The translations under genes and the position numbers were made by a program. DNA of 64,000 nt, taken from assembly GCF_020423045.1 (NCBI RefSeq), contig NZ_CP081943.1:5146001-5210000 (forward strand), written 5' to 3'. The notes beneath the pieces are model-generated. The model worked only from the letters and a program-made list of their open reading frames with translations, was not told the DNA's origin and did not search any database. Of the stretch, positions 59,999 through 64,000 are shown piece by piece. Each line of letters starts with the position of its first letter. Position 1 is the stretch's first letter. The stretch is from Pseudomonas sp. MM213. Lineage in GTDB: Bacteria > Pseudomonadota > Gammaproteobacteria > Pseudomonadales > Pseudomonadaceae.

Positions 59999-61291
59999 TT
60001 GAGCATTCAACCCAGCACTTATTCACCCGACATCGCGGTGCCGACCGACAAACGTGTCTTCGGCGGCCGCGATCTGTTTTCCCTGTGGTTCTCCCTCGGC
60101 ATCGGCCTGATGGTTTTGCAGACCGGCGCATTGCTCGCGCCAGGTCTTGGCCTGTCCGGTTCGCTGCTGGCGATCTTTCTCGGCACGCTGGTCGGCGTTC
60201 TGCTTCTGGCCGCTGTCGGCGTGATCGGCAGTGACACCGGCCTGTCATCGATGGCCGCGCTCAAACTCAGCCTCGGTGCGAAAGGCGCGAGCCTGCCAAC
60301 GGTGCTGAACCTGCTGCAACTGATCGGTTGGGGCTCGTTTGAAATCATCGTCATGCGCGACGCTGCCAGCCTGCTCGGCGCGCGTGCGTTCAGCGAAGGC
60401 AGTCTGTTCTCCAGTCCGCTGCTCTGGACGTTGTTCTTCGGTGCCTTGGCGACCTTGCTGGCCGTCAGCGGTCCGTTGACCTTCGTGCGCCAGATCCTGC
60501 GCAAATGGGGCATCTGGCTGCTGCTGGCCGCGTGCATCTGGCTGACCTGGAACCTGTTCGCCAAAGCCGATCTGGCGGCGTTGTGGGCGCAGGCCGGTGA
60601 CGGTTCGATGCCGTTCGCCGTGGGCTTCGACATTGCCATCGCGATGCCGCTGTCGTGGCTGCCGCTGATCGCCGACTACTCGCGTTTCGGCAAGCGTGCG
60701 AAAAACGTGTTCGGCGGGACGGCGATTGGCTTCTTTATCGGTAATTTCTGGCTGATGAGCCTGGGCGTGGCTTACACCCTGGCGTTCGCGCCGAGCGGTG
60801 AAGTGAATGCCTTGCTGTTGGCGTTGGCCGGTGCCGGCCTGGGGATTCCGCTGCTGCTGATTCTGCTGGATGAGTCGGAAAACGCGTTTGCCGACATTCA
60901 CTCGGCGGCCGTTTCCAGCGGGATTTTGCTGCGCTTGAAAGTCGAACACCTGGCGTTGGCCATCGGTGTGGTCTGCACCCTGATCGCCTTGTTGGCGCCA
61001 TTGGCCCAGTACCAGAACTTCCTGCTGTTGATCGGTTCGGTGTTTGCGCCGCTGTTCGGCGTGGTGCTCGTGGATCACTTCATCCTGCGTAAACGCAGTG
61101 CTCAAGTGGCGTCAGCCGCATTGCGCTGGCCGGCGCTGCTCGCCTGGCTGGGCGGGGTCAGCACCTATCACTTGCTGGCCAATCTGTATCCGGACATCGG
61201 CGCAACCCTGCCGTCGTTGATTCTGGCAGGGCTGTTGCAACTCGTGCTGGGTCGGGCCTTCAGTTACGGCCGGGAAACAGCTCGGGCTTGA
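59999..61291 (+). CDS. cytX: HMP transporter CytX
   Basis: This is a 430-residue transporter of the NCS1 purine/cytosine permease family, probably importing hydroxymethylpyrimidine for thiamine salvage. It has about twelve hydrophobic segments; FSLWFSLGIGLMVLQTGALL and PLSWLPLIADYSRFGKRAKN are typical. I use a TTG start (SIQPSTYSPD); no ATG gives a good N-terminus, and the ribosome site is weak. It follows thiC and so falls under the same riboswitch unless the intervening hairpin stops transcription. Its last 32 bp overlap the convergent DUF3298 gene. Confidence 0.85.
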   Translation: MSIQPSTYSPDIAVPTDKRVFGGRDLFSLWFSLGIGLMVLQTGALLAPGLGLSGSLLAIFLGTLVGVLLLAAVGVIGSDTGLSSMAALKLSLGAKGASLPTVLNLLQLIGWGSFEIIVMRDAASLLGARAFSEGSLFSSPLLWTLFFGALATLLAVSGPLTFVRQILRKWGIWLLLAACIWLTWNLFAKADLAALWAQAGDGSMPFAVGFDIAIAMPLSWLPLIADYSRFGKRAKNVFGGTAIGFFIGNFWLMSLGVAYTLAFAPSGEVNALLLALAGAGLGIPLLLILLDESENAFADIHSAAVSSGILLRLKVEHLALAIGVVCTLIALLAPLAQYQNFLLLIGSVFAPLFGVVLVDHFILRKRSAQVASAALRWPALLAWLGGVSTYHLLANLYPDIGATLPSLILAGLLQLVLGRAFSYGRETARA

Positions 61292-62006
61292 TGATGCCGT
61301 TCAGGCGAGGGTAAGGGATCTTCAGTTCGACGTGGCCCAGCGCGTAAGGCGCGATGGTGCTCACGTCGTACTTGAGGATCACCCCGCCGTAGGTCAGCGC
61401 TATGTTCTGGGTTTTCTGGAACGGCCAGCTCTTCACGAACTCCGGTTCCTGATCGAGCTTGGTGCTGATCAGCCAGCTGTTGTGCGCAACCTGCGCCGCT
61501 TTCCAGAACGCCTCTTCCTGACCTGGCACCAACATGTCGGACAAGGTCAGCACTTTATGCTGCTGGCGCGAATAGTTGATGAAGCTGCGGCCCGGCGTGC
61601 CATGTGCACCGCCGGTGTCCAGGTAGCTGGAAAATTCGACGATCACCAAGCCGTCATGCTGCTCACGTACCTTGGCTTGCAAGTAACTGCTGTAGCGCGG
61701 GCCGGCGGTGCGCAAAAACTCATCGCGATAGGCCGCCAGCGTCGGTGCCACCGGGGCATCGGGCGAGGTGCGGGTCATTTGCAGCAGACGTTTTTCGACA
61801 ATGCCGTCCAACTGCGGCTCGGCGGGAAAGCGCAGCGTATCGATGTTCACCAGCGGGCAGTCAGGTGTCGTGCAACCCGGTTTCAGCTGTTCGGAAGCAT
61901 CGCGGGTAGTCTCCAGCGGCGCCCGGTAGTTGGGCTGGAACAGGCTTTGGCAAGCGCCCAGGGTCAGGGCGATTGCGGCCACGGAGGCGATTTTAAAAAG
62001 CGACAT
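61260..62006 (-). CDS. DUF3298/RsiV-like lipoprotein
   Basis: This is a 248-residue lipoprotein. The start is at MSLFKIASVAA with GAAGGAC in front. The lipobox LGAC puts the lipidated cysteine at residue 19. The middle part (YSSYLQAKVREQHDGLVIVE, then GTPGRSFINYSRQQHKVLTL) is the DUF3298/DUF4163 type seen in RsiV, a lysozyme-binding anti-sigma factor. The DUF alone does not imply that function here. No sigma factor is nearby. PA4972 is the positional equivalent. It overlaps cytX tail to tail by 32 bp. Confidence 0.82.
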   Translation of the reverse strand: MSLFKIASVAAIALTLGACQSLFQPNYRAPLETTRDASEQLKPGCTTPDCPLVNIDTLRFPAEPQLDGIVEKRLLQMTRTSPDAPVAPTLAAYRDEFLRTAGPRYSSYLQAKVREQHDGLVIVEFSSYLDTGGAHGTPGRSFINYSRQQHKVLTLSDMLVPGQEEAFWKAAQVAHNSWLISTKLDQEPEFVKSWPFQKTQNIALTYGGVILKYDVSTIAPYALGHVELKIPYPRLNGIIKPELFPGRN

Positions 62007-62235
62007 GGGCGTCCTTCGTAAAACAGGGAAAGGCAAAAAGTTATCCGCTTCGACTCTCAACGAAGCAGTCAGTTCGCCACTAAGCTAATTAGAGTTGGTT
62101 TCGCCCTCACCGTCTATCCCGCTGACTGGAAAGGGGCTGCATCAAACGGCGCGGGCGCGTTAGGATGGCGCGAAGTCGAGGTTGCAAGTAACCAAAAGGA
62201 GCCTCGGATCGGACTAGCAGTAAACGAGGATTGTC

Positions 62236-62853
62236 ATGACTGATTTTGCCAACGCCATTCCGATCGCCGTTGATATCGTTCGGCGCGAAAAGTGCTACGA
62301 GGGTTTTTACAAGCTCGATCGCGTGCACTTGCGCCACGAGTTGTTCGCCGGTGGCATGAGCCGCGAAATCAATCGTGAAGTGTTTGTTCGCCACGATGCG
62401 GTCTGCGTGTTGCCCTACGATCCGCAGCGCGATGAAGTGGTGTTGATCGAGCAGTTTCGCGTCGGCGCCATGGGCAAGACCGACAATCCCTGGCTGATTG
62501 AACTGGTCGCTGGTCTGATCGACAAGGATGAAGTGCCGGAAGAAGTTGCTCACCGCGAAGCGCAGGAGGAAGCTGGGCTTGTATTCGGGGCGCTCTGGCC
62601 GATGACCAAGTATTTTCCATCGCCGGGTGGCAGCAATGAATTCGTGCATTTGTTCCTGGGGCGTTGCGAGACAACCGGGGTCGGCGGCCTGCATGGGCTG
62701 GAGGAAGAAGCAGAAGATATCCGCGTCACGGTCTGGGCGTTCGAGGATGCCCTGCAAGCCGTACGCGACGGACGAATTGCCAACGCGGCCAGCATCATTG
62801 CCTTGCAATGGTTAGCTTTGAACCGCGCTGAAGTGAGGGGGTTATGGTCGTAA
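62236..62853 (+). CDS. nudF: ADP-ribose pyrophosphatase (Nudix)
   Basis: This is a 205-residue Nudix hydrolase that splits ADP-ribose and related sugars. The Nudix box is complete: G93-x5-E99-x7-R107-E-A-Q-E-E-A-G. SPGGSNEFVHLFLGRC after the box is the region typical of ADP-ribose pyrophosphatases. It overlaps the next gene by 10 bp. Order matches PA4971-PA4970-PA4969 of P. aeruginosa. Confidence 0.93.
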   Translation: MTDFANAIPIAVDIVRREKCYEGFYKLDRVHLRHELFAGGMSREINREVFVRHDAVCVLPYDPQRDEVVLIEQFRVGAMGKTDNPWLIELVAGLIDKDEVPEEVAHREAQEEAGLVFGALWPMTKYFPSPGGSNEFVHLFLGRCETTGVGGLHGLEEEAEDIRVTVWAFEDALQAVRDGRIANAASIIALQWLALNRAEVRGLWS

Positions 62854-63296
62854 ACAAGTTGCGCGATCGCTACCGGGTGGACCTCGTGGGGCTGCAAGCC
62901 TCTTGCGAGGCCAACTACGCGCGCCTGATGCGACTGCTGCCGGACATGCGCAACGAGCCGGCGGCGCGGCGCATTGCCGTGACCCACGGCGAGCAGATGC
63001 TCGGCGTGCTGGCCCTTGAAGTGCTGCAGGTCTGTCCATACACCACGACCCTGCAAGTGCGTCAGGAACACAGCCTGCCGTGGCTGCCGGTGCCGCAACT
63101 GGAAGTGCAGGTCTATCACGACGCCTGCATGGCCGAAGTGGTCAGCGCCGAACATGCGCGACGCTTTCGCGGGATCTATCCTTACCCGAACGCCTCGATG
63201 CACCAGCCGGACGAAAAGGCGCAGCTGAACATGTTCCTGGGTGAATGGCTGAGCCATTGCCTGGCGTGTGGGCACGAATACGCCGTTGTGCGTTGA
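62844..63296 (+). CDS. DUF1249 family protein
   Basis: This is a 150-residue protein of unknown function. The start overlaps nudF by 10 bp. The sequence RYRVDLVGLQASCEANYARL at the N-terminus, VYHDACMAEVV in the middle and NMFLGEWLSHCLACGHE at the end match the DUF1249 family (YqiB in enterics), which lies between the Nudix gene and cpdA in many gammaproteobacteria. There are no membrane spans or signal peptide. Confidence 0.9.
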   Translation: MVVNKLRDRYRVDLVGLQASCEANYARLMRLLPDMRNEPAARRIAVTHGEQMLGVLALEVLQVCPYTTTLQVRQEHSLPWLPVPQLEVQVYHDACMAEVVSAEHARRFRGIYPYPNASMHQPDEKAQLNMFLGEWLSHCLACGHEYAVVR

Positions 63297-63403
63297 GCTC
63301 GCTAGATGTGAACTGCGTCAGCTTCTCGGATTTCCTCTTTCGTTCGTCCCCCAGCATAATCGCGGCATTCCACTTATCCCGTGTTTAGCCCTGGGAGAAC
63401 GCC

Positions 63404-64000
63404 TTGCCGAGCGTATCCACTTTGACCCCCGCCGATTCGGCGTTGCTGGTGCAACTGTCCGACAGCCATCTGTTTGCCGAAGCGGACGGCACGTTGCTGG
63501 GCATGAATACGCGCGACAGCCTGCAAAAGGTCATCGAGCTGGTCAGGCAGCAACAGCCGCAGATCGATCTGATCATTGCCAGCGGCGATCTTTCCCAGGA
63601 CGGGACGCTGGAGTCGTATCAGCAGTTTCGCGATCTGACCCGGCAACTCGATGCACCGGCGCGCTGGATTCCCGGCAATCACGACGAACCGCAGATCATG
63701 GCCGCAGCCGCCGTGCACAGCGCGCTGCTGGAACCAGTGGTGGATGTTGGCAACTGGCGCGTCACGTTGCTCGACTCGGCGGTGCCGGGGTCGGTGCCGG
63801 GGTATTTGCAGGATGAACAATTGCAGTTGCTGGCGCGCTCGCTGAGCGAGGCGCCGGAGCGCCATCATCTGGTGTGCTTCCACCATCATCCGGTGTCGAT
63901 CGGGTGTGCGTGGATGGAGCCGATCGGGTTGCGCAATCCCGAGGCGCTGTTTGCCGTGCTGGACCGCTTCCCGCAGGTGCGCGCGGTGCTTTGGGGGCAT
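63404..64000 (+). CDS. cpdA: 3',5'-cAMP phosphodiesterase CpdA, 5' part
   Basis: The gene runs off the right edge; 199 codons are visible. It starts at a TTG with GGGAG eight bases before it. The metallophosphatase motifs are LSDSHLF, ASGDLSQDG, GNHDEP and FHHHPVSIG, and a final WGH at the window edge fits the family. The enzyme hydrolyses cyclic AMP and so tunes Vfr/CRP-type regulation. About 107 bp separate it from the DUF1249 gene, with which it shares an order conserved in P. aeruginosa. Confidence 0.93.
   Translation, partial: MPSVSTLTPADSALLVQLSDSHLFAEADGTLLGMNTRDSLQKVIELVRQQQPQIDLIIASGDLSQDGTLESYQQFRDLTRQLDAPARWIPGNHDEPQIMAAAAVHSALLEPVVDVGNWRVTLLDSAVPGSVPGYLQDEQLQLLARSLSEAPERHHLVCFHHHPVSIGCAWMEPIGLRNPEALFAVLDRFPQVRAVLWGH

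Noticed and set aside
59882..60000. A 39-codon N-terminal extension of cytX
   Set aside because: It translates the inverted repeat between thiC and cytX and adds no plausible protein sequence.

Overview
The window is chromosomal DNA from a Pseudomonas of the fluorescens complex. The gene order from msrA to cpdA follows, from memory, the P. aeruginosa run PA5018 to PA4969: msrA, dipA, aceF/aceE, glnE, the LPS core cluster, msbA, hldE, an SMR exporter, a LysR gene, waaA, a tolC homologue, thiC, a Nudix hydrolase, a DUF1249 gene and cpdA. The many REP/REPIN elements built on GTAGGAGC..GCTTGC..GCGA are also typical of this group. The DNA is GC-rich except for roughly 8.0-10.3 kb, which is clearly AT-rich.

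Region 1 (1-12.8 kb) holds the end of putP and then an accessory type VI secretion (T6SS) effector island with no T6SS structural genes. The forward arm is vgrG, a DUF4123 adaptor gene and a 1553-residue Rhs protein. The Rhs variable tail looks like a bacterial RNase A-like (CDI-type) toxin, and two tandem paralogous immunity genes follow. Next comes an unrecognised AT-rich two-gene cassette that looks like an orphan toxin/immunity pair. It is bracketed by two 119-bp REPIN copies in direct orientation. After a hairpin-rich leader and a small DUF3077/DUF6124-like gene, a reverse-strand operon encodes a PAAR protein, a Tae4 peptidoglycan amidase and its Tai4 immunity protein.

Region 2 (13-28.4 kb) holds rlmJ, msrA, the c-di-GMP phosphodiesterase gene dipA, a PhoD-like phosphatase gene, aceF/aceE (pyruvate dehydrogenase E2 and E1) and glnE. 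It also contains a three-unit REP array and an exact 128-bp-period tandem REP array. Two palindromic operator-like sites lie 52 bp apart upstream of aceE.

Region 3 (28.6-50.0 kb) is the LPS core and outer-core cluster: waaF, waaC, waaG, waaP, three further kinase-like genes, a small lipoprotein gene, a carbamoyltransferase gene, glycosyltransferase genes, a mig-14-like gene, dnpA, ssg, a GT2-like gene, waaL, a reverse-strand kinase-like gene, msbA and hldE. Most genes overlap by 1-17 bp. Between msbA and hldE sits a sulfotransferase/APS-kinase pair, which suggests that a surface glycan is sulfated.

Region 4 (50-64 kb) holds a Nudix-like gene, an aldo/keto reductase gene, an FAD oxidoreductase gene, an SMR exporter gene with a LysR gene read divergently, waaA, a tolC homologue, a TPP riboswitch followed by thiC and the HMP transporter gene cytX, a DUF3298 lipoprotein gene, an ADP-ribose pyrophosphatase gene, a DUF1249 gene and the start of cpdA, which begins at a TTG codon and runs off the window.

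Family assignments rest on reading motifs and gene order only. No database search was run.
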